Position numbers and translations under genes: made by a program. The notes under the pieces are model-generated. The model searched no databases, was not told where the DNA came from, and was given only the letters and a program-made list of their open reading frames with translations. From Nevskiales bacterium (GTDB taxonomy: Bacteria; Pseudomonadota; Gammaproteobacteria; Steroidobacterales; GCA-2729495): a DNA stretch of 64,000 nt. Shown one piece after another: positions 15,842 through 24,228 of the stretch. The stretch's first letter is position 1; every line of letters starts with the position of its first letter. The DNA is taken from positions 1 to 64,000 of the forward strand of contig WYBE01000010.1 of the NCBI GenBank assembly GCA_011526045.1, given 5' to 3'.

Positions 15842-16420
15842 TCAGTGCCCCTGCACGCCGCCGGTCAGCACCACCCGCATCGCCTGCTCGACGGTCAGGT
15901 CGGTCTCGCGGATCTCGCCGCGCGGCAGGTACACCGTATAGCCGCCGATCTGGTAGCTCATCGGCAGGTACACGGCAACGAGGTCGCTCTCATGCCCCGG
16001 GCCGAGCGCCCCGCCATGCTCCTGGGTGACGAAACCGATCACCCGGCCCGGACCGAACGGCACCGTCACGACGCGTTGCAGGTCGCCCTTGCGGCCACCG
16101 GTGTTGATCAGTCCGGTGATGTCGCGGATCGCCGCGTAGATGGTCCTGATGACCGGGATGCGCAGGACCAGCGATTCGCCCCAGCGCAGCACCTTGCGCA
16201 CCAGGAAGGCATTGACGGCGAGGCCGACGACGAACAGCAGCACGAAGCCCGTGACCAGCCCCATCCCGGGCCAGTAGTTGGCGTCGGCGATCACGGCCTT
16301 GATCGGCCGCGCCAGCAGCGCTTCGGCGGTAATGCCCAGCCAGTACACGCAGTAGACGGTCAGGCCGATCGGCAGGATCGCCAGCAGGCCCTTGAGCAGG
16401 GTGCCCCCGAGTCGGTTCAT
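15842..16420 (-). CDS. DUF502 membrane protein
   Basis: This 192-aa protein has two N-terminal transmembrane helices (about residues 10-32, LLAILPIGLTVYCVYWLG, and about 53-73, GLVTGFVLLFVVGLAVNAFL). They are followed by the conserved DUF502 core: RIPVIRTIYAAIRDITGL, VVTVPFGPGRVIGFVTQE and VAVYLPMSYQIGGYTVYLP, with the conserved proline-rich loop. The length is normal for the family. The family is a widespread inner-membrane protein without an assigned biochemical role. It is transcribed away from the aminotransferase gene at 16597. Confidence 0.93.
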   Translation of the reverse strand: MNRLGGTLLKGLLAILPIGLTVYCVYWLGITAEALLARPIKAVIADANYWPGMGLVTGFVLLFVVGLAVNAFLVRKVLRWGESLVLRIPVIRTIYAAIRDITGLINTGGRKGDLQRVVTVPFGPGRVIGFVTQEHGGALGPGHESDLVAVYLPMSYQIGGYTVYLPRGEIRETDLTVEQAMRVVLTGGVQGH

Positions 16421-16559
16421 GGCCGTCTCCCCGTCGCGACAACGGCACGCACCGTGAAGCGCAGTGATCGGCAGTACGAATTACGGAACATGCGGAGAAC
16501 CTCGGCACGAACACGTTACAGCAGGAGTCCGCGGGCACTGGCCCGGAGTGCCGGCCGCC

Positions 16560-16588
16560 GTGACCAGTGTAACGGCCGCGGGCATACT
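16560..16588 (+). promoter_or_regulatory. Putative sigma70-type promoter giving a near-leaderless mRNA
   Basis: GTGACC (16560-16565) and CATACT (16583-16588) are separated by 17 bp, each matching the consensus box at 4 of 6 positions. Transcription would start within a few bases of the ATG at 16597. The ATG has no Shine-Dalgarno, which fits leaderless initiation. Confidence 0.45.
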
Positions 16589-16596
16589 GCGCCCCC

Positions 16597-17790
16597 ATGA
16601 GCCAGTCATTTCACCCCCCCGCGCGCACGCTGCTGGGTCCGGGTCCCTCGGACGTGAACCCCCGCGTGCTCGAGGCACTCGCCCGCCCGACCGTCGGCCA
16701 TCTCGACCCGACCTTCGTCGACCTCATGGACGACGTCAAGCGGCTGCTGCAATTCGCCTTCCGCACGAAGAACACGCTGACGCTGCCGATCTCCGCGCCC
16801 GGTTCGGCCGGCATGGAGGCCTGCTTCGTGAACCTGGTTGCCCCGGGCGACAAGGTGGTGGTGGCGCAGAACGGCGTGTTCGGCGGGCGCATGAAGGAAA
16901 ACGTCGAACGCTGCGGCGGCGTGCCGGTGATGGTGACCGACGACTGGGGCAAGCCGGTCGACCCGCGCAAGGTCGAGGCGGCGCTGCGCGCGAACCCGGG
17001 CGTGAAGGCGCTCGCTTTCGTCCATGCGGAGACCTCCACCGGTGCGCGCTCGGATGCGGCCACTTTGTGCGCGCTCGCGCGCAAGTACGACTGCCTGTCC
17101 ATCGTGGACACCGTGACCTCGCTCGGCGGTATCGAGGTGGATGTGGACGGCTGGGGCGCCGACGCGGTGTACTCGGGCACGCAGAAGTGCCTCTCCTGCG
17201 TACCCGGGCTCGCGCCGGTCACCTTCAGTGATCGTGCCGCCGAGGTGATCCGCACGCGCCGGAGCAAGGTGCAGAGCTGGTTCCTCGATATGAACCTGGT
17301 GATGGCCTACTGGGGCGAAGGCGTGCAGCGAAGTTACCACCACACCGCGCCGGTGAATTCCATCTATGCGCTGCACGAAGCGTTGCTGATCCTCGAAGAG
17401 GAGGGGCTGGCGCACGCCTGGGCGCGGCACCGGCGGAATCATCTCGCGCTCGCCGCGGGCCTCGAAGCGCTCGGCCTGTCCTTCATCGTCGATCCCGAGT
17501 GGCGCTTGCCGCAGTTGAACTGCGTGCGCCTGCCCGCCGGCGCGGACGACGCGGCCGTGCGTCGCGCATTGCTCGAAGGCTTTCAGATCGAGATCGGGGC
17601 GGGGCTCGGGCCGCTCGCCGGCAAGGTGTGGCGCATCGGGCTGATGGGACATGCCTCGAACCCCACCAACGTGCTCTTCTGCCTCGGTGCGCTCGAAGCG
17701 ATACTGCGCGGCCAGGGCCTGCGTCCGGCCGGCGGCGCGGTCAGCGCCGCGCAAGCGGTATACACCGCGCAGGCAAAGGGTCGCGACTGA
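16597..17790 (+). CDS. Class V alanine/serine-glyoxylate aminotransferase
   Basis: This 397-aa PLP enzyme is of the alanine-glyoxylate/serine-glyoxylate aminotransferase group. The N-terminal [17 protein letters not shown] motif is diagnostic. Other motifs are [24 protein letters not shown], the PLP-site aspartate segment [11 protein letters not shown], and the Schiff-base lysine in [30 protein letters not shown] and the C-terminal [14 protein letters not shown] complete the fold. It should convert glyoxylate to glycine using alanine or serine as donor. It lies near an acyl-CoA ligase that resembles oxalate-CoA ligases, which hints at C2-acid metabolism, but they are on opposite strands and the link is weak. 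Confidence 0.93.
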   Translation: MSQSFHPPARTLLGPGPSDVNPRVLEALARPTVGHLDPTFVDLMDDVKRLLQFAFRTKNTLTLPISAPGSAGMEACFVNLVAPGDKVVVAQNGVFGGRMKENVERCGGVPVMVTDDWGKPVDPRKVEAALRANPGVKALAFVHAETSTGARSDAATLCALARKYDCLSIVDTVTSLGGIEVDVDGWGADAVYSGTQKCLSCVPGLAPVTFSDRAAEVIRTRRSKVQSWFLDMNLVMAYWGEGVQRSYHHTAPVNSIYALHEALLILEEEGLAHAWARHRRNHLALAAGLEALGLSFIVDPEWRLPQLNCVRLPAGADDAAVRRALLEGFQIEIGAGLGPLAGKVWRIGLMGHASNPTNVLFCLGALEAILRGQGLRPAGGAVSAAQAVYTAQAKGRD

Positions 17791-18370
17791 CGTCGCTCCT
17801 ACCCGGTGTTGGCAGCCGCGGCGATGAACGCAGCGGTGCAGGAGCGGCGCGAGCCCCATACAGGTCGCGGCTGACGTCGCTCCTACCCCGTGCTGACAGG
17901 CGCTGCGGCGATGAACGCAGCGGTGCAGGAGCGGCGCGAGCCCCATACCGGTCGCGACTGACGTCGCTCCTACCCGGTGTTGGCAGCCGCGGCGCTGAAC
18001 GAAGCGGTGTAGGAGCGGCGCAAGCCCCATACCGGTCGCGACTGACGTCGCTCCTACCCGGTGCTGACAGGCGATGCGGCGAACGCAGCGGTGTCGGAGC
18101 GGCGCGAGCCCCATACCGGTCGCGACTGACGTCGCTCCTACAGGGTGTTGGCAGCCGCGGCGCTGAACGAAGCGATGTCGGAGCGGCGCGAGCCCCATAC
18201 CGGTCGCGACTGACGTCGCTCCTACCCGGTGCTGACAGGCGCTGCGGCGAACGCAGCGGCGCAGGAGCGGCGCGAGCCCCATACAGGTCGCGACTGACGT
18301 CGCTCCTACCCGGTGCTGACAGGCGCTGCGGCGCTGAACGAAGCGGTGCAGGAGCGGCGCAAGCCGCGAC
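17779..18370. repeat. Seven-unit tandem array of 84-bp palindrome pairs
   Basis: Units begin at 17779, 17863, 17950, 18034, 18118, 18202 and 18286. Spacings are 84, 87, 84, 84, 84 and 84 bp. Each unit has one GTAG-class hairpin (CGAC/GTCG stem) and, inverted, a second one (CGGC/GCCG stem), separated by a CCGGTG-TGGCAG-type spacer. Units differ by a few substitutions. The array starts inside the last codons of the aminotransferase gene and ends 6 bp before the stop of the convergent reductase gene. Confidence 0.95.
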
Positions 18371-18376
18371 AGAGCG

Positions 18377-19351
18377 TCAGTCCCGACCGGCCGCGGCGAG
18401 CCGCAGCCGCACCAGCGCAAGCGCCATGTCGAGGGCCGGCGTCGGCACGCCGACCAGGCGGCCGATCTCGCCGACCGCGCCCACCAGCGCATCGAGTTCG
18501 AGCGAGCGACCCGCTTCGTAATCCTGCAACATCGATGTCTTGTGCGCACCGACCGCCACGGCACCGTCGATGCGCCGCTCGATGTCGAAGGGAAAACGCA
18601 CGCCGAGCGCATTCGCCACGGCCACCACTTCGCGCATCAGGCCACGGATCACCGGGCGACCGGGCTCCCCCCGCCCCATCTGCTCCAGCGTGGCGCCGGT
18701 CAGGACGCTCACCGGATTGAAGGTCGCGTTGCCGAGCAGCTTCAGCCAGATGTCATCGCGAATCACCGGGCGCGCGGGCGCCTTGAAACCCGCGCGGCTG
18801 AACAGCCCGGCGAGCGCCACCACGCGCTCCGAGGTCGAGCCGTCCGGTTCGCCGAGCATGAAGCGCTCGCCTTCCAGGTGCCGGATCACGCCCGGTGCGA
18901 CGATTTCGCAGGAGGGATAGACCACACAGCCGATCGCCCGCTCCGGCCCGAGCGCGCGCCAGATCGCACCGCCCGGATCGGCGCTCTCGAGACGCTGGTT
19001 CTCCAACGGGCCTGGGTGCTTCCAGAAGTACCACCAGAGAATGCCGTTCTGCGCGGTGACCACCGCCGTGCGCGGCCCGAGCAGCGCGCAGATATCGTCG
19101 AGCGCCGGGGCGACCGCGTGCGCCTTGACCGTCAGCACCACGAAATCCTGCGCCCCGAGCCCACCGGTCTCGCCGGTTGCCCGTACCGGCACGACGCGCT
19201 GGCCGCTGCCGTCGATCAGCGTCAGCCCGCGCTCGCGCATGGCGGCGAGGTGCGCGCCGCGCGCCACCAGGGTGACGTCGGCCCCGGCCGCGGCGAGCTT
19301 CGCGCCGAGCCAGCCGCCGATCGCACCCGCGCCGAATACGCAGATCTTCAT
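18377..19351 (-). CDS. 2-dehydropantoate 2-reductase-like oxidoreductase
   Basis: This 324-aa protein is of the PanE/ApbA family. The N-terminal Rossmann motif is KICVFGAGAIGGWLGAKLAAAG, followed by VTLVARGAHLAAMRERGL. VVLTVKAHAVAPAL and TAVVTAQNGILWW match the family's NADPH and substrate loops. The C-terminal helical domain starts near IRDDIWLKLLGNATFNPVSVL (with the conserved Lys and Asn) and ends with a helix containing SMLQDYEAGRSLELDAL. The activity is NADPH-dependent reduction of 2-dehydropantoate or a related 2-keto acid. Being beside an acyl-CoA ligase rather than panB/panC, it may act on another substrate. The ATG at 19351 is 10 bp after the ligase stop, so the two are cotranscribed. 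Confidence 0.9.
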   Translation of the reverse strand: MKICVFGAGAIGGWLGAKLAAAGADVTLVARGAHLAAMRERGLTLIDGSGQRVVPVRATGETGGLGAQDFVVLTVKAHAVAPALDDICALLGPRTAVVTAQNGILWWYFWKHPGPLENQRLESADPGGAIWRALGPERAIGCVVYPSCEIVAPGVIRHLEGERFMLGEPDGSTSERVVALAGLFSRAGFKAPARPVIRDDIWLKLLGNATFNPVSVLTGATLEQMGRGEPGRPVIRGLMREVVAVANALGVRFPFDIERRIDGAVAVGAHKTSMLQDYEAGRSLELDALVGAVGEIGRLVGVPTPALDMALALVRLRLAAAGRD

Positions 19352-19361
19352 GGCGCGGCGT

Positions 19362-20876
19362 TCACGCAAGACCGAGCGTGCGCGCGAGCCCGATCCGCTG
19401 CAGCTTGCCGGTGGCGCCCCGCGGAATCTCGGCGAGGAAGAGGATCCGGCGCGGCACCTTCCAGTCCACCAGCCGCGCGGCAACGTAGTCCCTGAGCTCG
19501 CGCTCGGCGAGCGCCACACCCGGCCGCAGCACCACCGCGGCGGCAATGTCCTCGCCGAGCTTTTCGTGCGGAACCGCGAAGGCAATCGCCTCGGCGACCG
19601 CGGGGTGCCCGAGCAGCACTTCGTCCAGCTCGCGTGGCGAAATCTTCTCGCCGCCGCGGTTGATGATCTCCTTCAGCCGCCCGGTGATGCGCAGATAGCC
19701 GTCCTCATCCAGCACGCCCTGGTCGCCGGTGCGAAACCAGCCGTTGGTGAATGCGGCCGCATTCGCCTCGGGGTTGCCCTGGTATCCGGGTGTGACGTTG
19801 GCGCCCCGTATGACGACCTCACCCATCGCCCCGCGCGGCAGCAGCCCGCCCGCCGCATCCATGATCGCGATCTCCGGGCCGGCGGGCAGCCCGACCGTGC
19901 CGGGCTTGCGTGCCCGCGGCGGCAGGGGATTCGCCGCCATCTGGTGCGCCGCCTCGGTCATGCCGTAGGCCTCGATCACCGGCGCGCCGAAGGTCGCCTC
20001 GAGCTCGGCCATGACCTGCGGCGGCAACGAGGCCGACGAGGAGCGGATCAGCCGCAACTTCGCCGCGCGGATCACGGCAGCGTTGCGCGCCGCGCGATCG
20101 AGGATCGCCCGATGCATGGTCGGCACCGCCGTGTACCAGGTGGCGTGGGATTCGGCGAGCTGGGCGAAGAACTGCAGGGCATTGAAACCGCCGGTGCAAG
20201 TGACGCTCGCCCCGGCCGAGAGCGACGCCAGCACTGCGGCGACCAGGCCATGGATGTGGAAGAGCGGCATCACGTTGAGGCCACGGTCGGCGCAGCCGAG
20301 CTCGAGGCTCGCGGCGATATTCGCCGCCGAGGCGCAGACGTTGCGCTGCGTGAGCGGCACGATCTTCGGCCGCGAGGTGGTGCCCGAGGTGTGCAGCACG
20401 AGCGCGACGTCATCGGCGCGCGCCGGCCCGTCGGCACTGGCCGGCGCCGCCGCGGCCGCGAGCGTGAATTCGCCGGCGGCGCCGTCCGGTTCCGGTCGCA
20501 GCGTGGCGACCGGGATGCCGCGGCGCCGTGCGACCGCCAGCGCCGGGCTGCTCGCCCCCTCGGCGACCACCAGCAGCCTCGCTGCAAGATCGGCCAGGTA
20601 GAACTCGAACTCTTCCTCGCGGTAGGCGGGGTTGAGCGGCGCAGTCGTCGCGCCCGCACCGATCGCGACGAAGGCGGCCGCCATCTCCGGCCCGTTTGGC
20701 AGCACGATCGCCACCGGGTCGTTGCGGCCGATGCCGCAGCCGCGCAGGGTCGCCATCGTGCGCCCGACCAGTGCGCGCAGCGCGCCGTAGGTCAGCACCG
20801 GGCGGCCGGGCGCATCGAGCGCCGGGGCGTCGGCCGCGCCACGGGCAATGAGTTCGGTCAAGGTCACGGCGGTCAT
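19362..20876 (-). CDS. Acyl-CoA ligase, oxalate-CoA ligase-like
   Basis: This 504-aa ANL-superfamily enzyme carries the AMP-binding P-loop LVLHTSGTTSRPKIVPLT, the A5 motif EAYGMTEAAHQM, the A7/A8 motifs WFRTGDQGVLDEDGYLRITG and RLKEIINRGGEKISP, and the C-terminal catalytic lysine in PRGATGKLQRIGL. The segment LNVMPLFHIHGL followed by a short substrate pocket is typical of the oxalyl-CoA synthetase (AAE3/Pcs60) branch, so a small dicarboxylate is a plausible substrate. This is family similarity, not proof. A TACACT box lies about 14 nt before the ATG. The keto-acid reductase follows in the same operon. Confidence 0.88.
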   Translation of the reverse strand: MTAVTLTELIARGAADAPALDAPGRPVLTYGALRALVGRTMATLRGCGIGRNDPVAIVLPNGPEMAAAFVAIGAGATTAPLNPAYREEEFEFYLADLAARLLVVAEGASSPALAVARRRGIPVATLRPEPDGAAGEFTLAAAAAPASADGPARADDVALVLHTSGTTSRPKIVPLTQRNVCASAANIAASLELGCADRGLNVMPLFHIHGLVAAVLASLSAGASVTCTGGFNALQFFAQLAESHATWYTAVPTMHRAILDRAARNAAVIRAAKLRLIRSSSASLPPQVMAELEATFGAPVIEAYGMTEAAHQMAANPLPPRARKPGTVGLPAGPEIAIMDAAGGLLPRGAMGEVVIRGANVTPGYQGNPEANAAAFTNGWFRTGDQGVLDEDGYLRITGRLKEIINRGGEKISPRELDEVLLGHPAVAEAIAFAVPHEKLGEDIAAAVVLRPGVALAERELRDYVAARLVDWKVPRRILFLAEIPRGATGKLQRIGLARTLGLA

Positions 20877-20915
20877 GACGCGAAGTGTAGCGGGGCGCGA
20901 CGGCGGCGCAGCGGC

Positions 20916-21950
20916 TCAGTCGCCGTTCAACCGCCACTCGGCGCCGTAGGTATGGCCGAAGCGCATGATGCGCTCGAGCAGCGGCGCATACTCCAGCCCG
21001 TCGCTCGCGGCGGAGTCGGCGAAATCCTCGCCCTGCGCGAGATTCGGGTTGCAATTGGCTTCGAGCACGAACACGGTGCCGTCGGCGCGCATGCGAAAGT
21101 CCATGCGCGCATACCCGCTCATGTGCAGCGCGTGGTAAATGCGCCGGGCAAGCCGGCCGAGCCGCTCGTGATCGGCTTCCCCGAGATCCACCGCGCGCAT
21201 GGTGCGGATGTTGTGCTTCTTCTGGTACTTGAGATCCCACTTCACCTTGCGCGTGGCGATCCCGGCCATCACACCGGGCAGCGTGCCGAAGTCCATCTCC
21301 CACACCGGGAAGGTGGTGAGCCGCCCGTTGCCGCACACGCCGACGTAGAGCTCGCGGCCTTCGATGTATTCCTCCACCAGCGCGTCGGTCTTCGTGCTCT
21401 CGTGGATGAATTCGATGCGCTCCCTGAGCTTCGCGTGGTCCTCCACGATCGAGGCCTGCGCGATGCCGAGCGAGGCGTCCTCGGTCGCGGATTTCACGAA
21501 CAGCGGGAAGACCAGCCGGCGCGAGAACCGGTAGGAGCGGCCGCGGCGGTAGATCGCGAACTTCGGTGTCGCGATGCGGTGATAGCTCAGGAGCTGCTTG
21601 GACAGCACCTTGTCACGCGACAGCATCATGCCGCGCGGATTGCAGCCGGTGTAGGGCTGTCGCATCAGCTCGAGGTAGGCAACGATGTGCTGGTCGTAGG
21701 TGACGATGCCCTGGAACTCCTGCAACAGGTTGAAGGCGATATGGGGCTTCCATTCGGTGATCGCGTTGCGCAGGTCCGCGAGGTTGTCGTACAGCCCCAG
21801 CATGCGCACTTCGTGGCCGAGCTTGCCGAGCGTGGTCATCACGTCGTACTCGGTCTTGAACTCGTTGATCTGCTGCTCGGTGTAGCCCGCGAGGTTCTGG
21901 GGCGGCACCAGGCTCTCATGCGTGAGCACGAGCACGCGCAGCTTCTTCAT
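20916..21950 (-). CDS. D-Ala-D-Ala ligase-like ATP-grasp ligase
   Basis: This 344-aa protein starts MKKLRVLVLTHESLVPP. It has the ATP-grasp layout: a pre-ATP-grasp domain to about residue 110 (PYTGCNPRGMMLSRDKVLSKQLL), a central ATP-binding region with PLFVKSATEDASLGI and VEEYIEGRELYVGV, and the Mg-binding C-terminal motif FVLEANCNPNLAQGEDFADSA, equivalent to the E-x-N-x-PN of D-Ala-D-Ala ligase. Such enzymes join a carboxylate to an amine through an acyl-phosphate. No Mur genes are nearby. Its ATG overlaps the stop of the metallopeptidase gene as ATGA, so the two proteins are made together. The substrate is unknown; a peptide or amino-acid ligation undone by the peptidase is an attractive guess. 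Confidence 0.88.
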   Translation of the reverse strand: MKKLRVLVLTHESLVPPQNLAGYTEQQINEFKTEYDVMTTLGKLGHEVRMLGLYDNLADLRNAITEWKPHIAFNLLQEFQGIVTYDQHIVAYLELMRQPYTGCNPRGMMLSRDKVLSKQLLSYHRIATPKFAIYRRGRSYRFSRRLVFPLFVKSATEDASLGIAQASIVEDHAKLRERIEFIHESTKTDALVEEYIEGRELYVGVCGNGRLTTFPVWEMDFGTLPGVMAGIATRKVKWDLKYQKKHNIRTMRAVDLGEADHERLGRLARRIYHALHMSGYARMDFRMRADGTVFVLEANCNPNLAQGEDFADSAASDGLEYAPLLERIMRFGHTYGAEWRLNGD

Positions 21951-23002
21951 AGGGTGAACCGCTCGCGGCCGCGCCGGACGAAATCGAACAGGATGCGTTC
22001 GAGGAGGCTGAAGAGTTCCCGCTCCGTGACGCGCAGCGGGCCGGACACGCACAGGTCGAGTTCGCGCACGCGACGGATGACCATGCGCATCACATGATGC
22101 ACCAGGTAGGGGTGCAAATGCGATCGGCGCACGAGCAGCCGATGGAGCTGCGGGCGAACGTGGCGGATGAAAGTCGCGGCCGGCATCTGCCCCGGGTGCT
22201 CGTAATGCAGCCCGAAGACGCGGCGCAGCCGCTGGTCGTAGCGGACCGCGGCCGCACGATCATAAGCGCCGAGCTTCTCGCGGTAATGCTCGCGCAGCGT
22301 GCGCTTGTCCTGCGAGAGCGGCTCGACCACTTCGCGGGATCGCACCGCGGGCGTCTCGTCGCGGATCTCCGCCATCAACTCATCCACGTAGCGCAGCTTG
22401 CGCAATGCGTGCCAGCCCTCGTAGTCCTCGCGCCAGCGGCCGCGCGGCGCAAGCCACACGGCGAAGGTCTCGGCGAAATCCTCGGTCGGATGACTCTGCG
22501 CGTACCAGTGGCCGAGGTGCATCACGTAGTTGCGGCTGGTGACACGCGGCGTGTAACGCATCGGGTACGGCTGCGACGCCGGGCCGAACACCATGCGCCA
22601 GCGTTTGCGCCGGCGCAGCCGGTAGGCGTTGTCGAGCGCGTGGCCGGTTTCATGGCGCAGGATGCGCGCGAGCCAGCGCTGGTTGCCGCCCTCCACTTCG
22701 TACATCTGGCGGCGTTCGAGCTGCGCGAGCCGCGGGTGGGCCAGGTAGAACGGAATGGCGAAACCCGGCACCCCGTCGGGCGAGAACCATTCCTCGGCAA
22801 GCCAGTAGTGCGGCCGGAAGCCGAGGCCGCGACTGTCGAGTTCCCTCTCCAGTCGCGCGAGCGGCGCGCGCAGCGGGCTGCGCATCAGGTCGAGCCCGAG
22901 GTCGCGGAAACGCAGGTCGAGCAGCGCGTCGTCGGTGAGTCGCGCCCACCAGAAGCGCCCCCGGCGAACGGGCGTTTTCTTCCTGCCGCGTGCCATCGCC
23001 AT
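21947..23002 (-). CDS. Putative zinc metallopeptidase coupled to ATP-grasp ligase
   Basis: This 351-aa cytoplasmic protein has no signal peptide. The zinc site is HETGH at residues 117-121 in the context RILRHETGHALDNAYRL. A likely third ligand lies in HPTEDFAETFAVWL (about residues 171-184). The N-terminus is Lys/Arg-rich, and the C-terminal half is helical and basic with many His. It matches the putative zinc-binding metallopeptidases often found beside ATP-grasp proteins. Two in-frame ATGs (23002 and 22996) are possible. A TGCTAGACT extended -10 element lies 21 nt upstream. The stop overlaps the ATP-grasp start, suggesting a ligase/hydrolase pair acting on one product. Confidence 0.82.
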   Translation of the reverse strand: MAMARGRKKTPVRRGRFWWARLTDDALLDLRFRDLGLDLMRSPLRAPLARLERELDSRGLGFRPHYWLAEEWFSPDGVPGFAIPFYLAHPRLAQLERRQMYEVEGGNQRWLARILRHETGHALDNAYRLRRRKRWRMVFGPASQPYPMRYTPRVTSRNYVMHLGHWYAQSHPTEDFAETFAVWLAPRGRWREDYEGWHALRKLRYVDELMAEIRDETPAVRSREVVEPLSQDKRTLREHYREKLGAYDRAAAVRYDQRLRRVFGLHYEHPGQMPAATFIRHVRPQLHRLLVRRSHLHPYLVHHVMRMVIRRVRELDLCVSGPLRVTERELFSLLERILFDFVRRGRERFTL

Positions 23003-23022
23003 CCCGCGTGGACCCCGGCAGG

Positions 23023-23031
23023 AGTCTAGCA
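23023..23031 (-). promoter_or_regulatory. Putative extended -10 element
   Basis: TGCTAGACT on the minus strand lies 21 nt before the metallopeptidase ATG. The same nonamer is found before the lipoprotein gene at 24110, and both sites share the flanking CCTGCTAGACTC. Confidence 0.4.
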
Positions 23032-23114
23032 GGAGTGGCGGCCCCGACGCGCCACGTTCCGGGCCGGCCCGTCACGGCACAGGAAGCCGGACGTGGCGGC
23101 CGGGAACGACGCGG

Positions 23115-24110
23115 TTACGGATCGGGGATCGGCGCGCGCGAAACGATCACCTCGTCGTACCAGGTGTGGCCGACGGCATGCGCCTGCGTCGCATCCTTGT
23201 TGCTGTGATAGGGCAGCAGCCAGAGCTTGCCGTAACGGGCATGCGCGCTGTTGTTCGCCAGGTCGTAGCCCTGCGCCACGACCGCGCGACGCGAACGCTC
23301 GCCCTCGCGCGCGACCCACAGCTCCACCTCGCTGTCGCGGTGATAGTTGCGGTCGTTGTGATACCAGGTACCGATCTTCACCCGCACCTGGAACGTCATC
23401 CACTCCTCCGGCCGGTACTCGATCATCGCCGCGGTCCGCAGCGGCTCGTAGTTGCCGTCCTTGCCCCCGCAGCTGTGGTACATCTGGGGGTAGCCGCGCA
23501 TGTAGTTGTTCTGCACGACCAGCTCGAGCTGGGTGCACGACCACACCACCTTGCCGTCCGGCGCATAGCCCGGGCGGTCACCCTCGCCGATGATCGCCTG
23601 TTTCCAGCCGTCGCCGCGGATGCCCGGATCGAGGAATGCGCGCGAGAAACGCTGGCGCCATTGCACGTAGAACTCGTCGCCCTCGCCGAAACTGGTGCGG
23701 AAATCGTCGGAGAAGTTCAGGAACCAGCTGCCGCTTGCCCCCGAGCCGCTCTGCCCTGGCACCGTGAAGCGCAGCGAGCAGCCGCTCGCCGCCACCTCAC
23801 AGTCGATCTGCGGCGCATCGCCCTTCGCGTCCGTCACGAGCAACCCCATCGGACCGCGGCCGTCCGGGAGGTTCGGCGCCTGCTTCGCGTCGTCGAGCGA
23901 CACGCAGCGCAGCACGCCGGGCTGCGCGCAACGCAGCCGGAAACTCTCCGCTGCCGATGCGCCCGCTGCGGCCTGCAGCGGCGCGAGCGCCGGCGGTGCG
24001 CCTTCGAGGATGCCGGCACAGCCGGCGGTCAGGACCAGCGCGACCAGCACGGACCGCCGACCCCGGGAGCCGGCGGCGTTCGCCTCTGCTGTTGTACTGC
24101 TGCGTGCCAT
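23115..24110 (-). CDS. Lipoprotein with polysaccharide lyase/lectin-like fold
   Basis: I use the ATG at 24110 (331 aa) rather than a TTG two codons earlier. The N-terminus has a basic stretch, a hydrophobic segment and a lipobox (VALVLTAGCAG, Cys near residue 30), so the protein should be membrane-anchored outside the cytoplasm. The rest is beta-rich: SGSWFLNFSDDFRTSFGEGDEFYVQWRQRF, GWKQAIIGEGDRPG, EEWMTFQVRVKIGTWYHNDR, SEVELWVAREGERSRR. It has several Trp/Tyr and Cys. The pattern recalls concanavalin-like polysaccharide lyases (family 14 or 20 type) and their heparin/alginate-binding relatives. No catalytic residues could be assigned. Confidence 0.7.
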   Translation of the reverse strand: MARSSTTAEANAAGSRGRRSVLVALVLTAGCAGILEGAPPALAPLQAAAGASAAESFRLRCAQPGVLRCVSLDDAKQAPNLPDGRGPMGLLVTDAKGDAPQIDCEVAASGCSLRFTVPGQSGSGASGSWFLNFSDDFRTSFGEGDEFYVQWRQRFSRAFLDPGIRGDGWKQAIIGEGDRPGYAPDGKVVWSCTQLELVVQNNYMRGYPQMYHSCGGKDGNYEPLRTAAMIEYRPEEWMTFQVRVKIGTWYHNDRNYHRDSEVELWVAREGERSRRAVVAQGYDLANNSAHARYGKLWLLPYHSNKDATQAHAVGHTWYDEVIVSRAPIPDP

Positions 24111-24125
24111 CGCCAACCCGTTGCG

Positions 24126-24134
24126 AGTCTAGCA
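24126..24134 (-). promoter_or_regulatory. Putative extended -10 element
   Basis: This is the same TGCTAGACT as at 23023-23031. It ends 15 bases before the ATG at 24110, implying a very short leader. Confidence 0.4.
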
Positions 24135-24228
24135 GGAACGGGGCCGGTGCCGGCCGGCAGGGCCCGCTGGCGCCGCAGCCGTGGCAGACTAGCCAGCCTG
24201 ACGACCGACCATCCCGAATGAGGATCCC

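Noticed and set aside
17779-18370. CRISPR array
   Set aside because: Units are 84 bp, repeated throughout with no unique spacers, contain paired hairpins, and there is no cas gene.
19362-20876. Naming the acyl-CoA ligase as a definite oxalate-CoA ligase
   Set aside because: Motif resemblance is suggestive, but no oxalyl-CoA decarboxylase or formyl-CoA transferase gene is nearby to support it.
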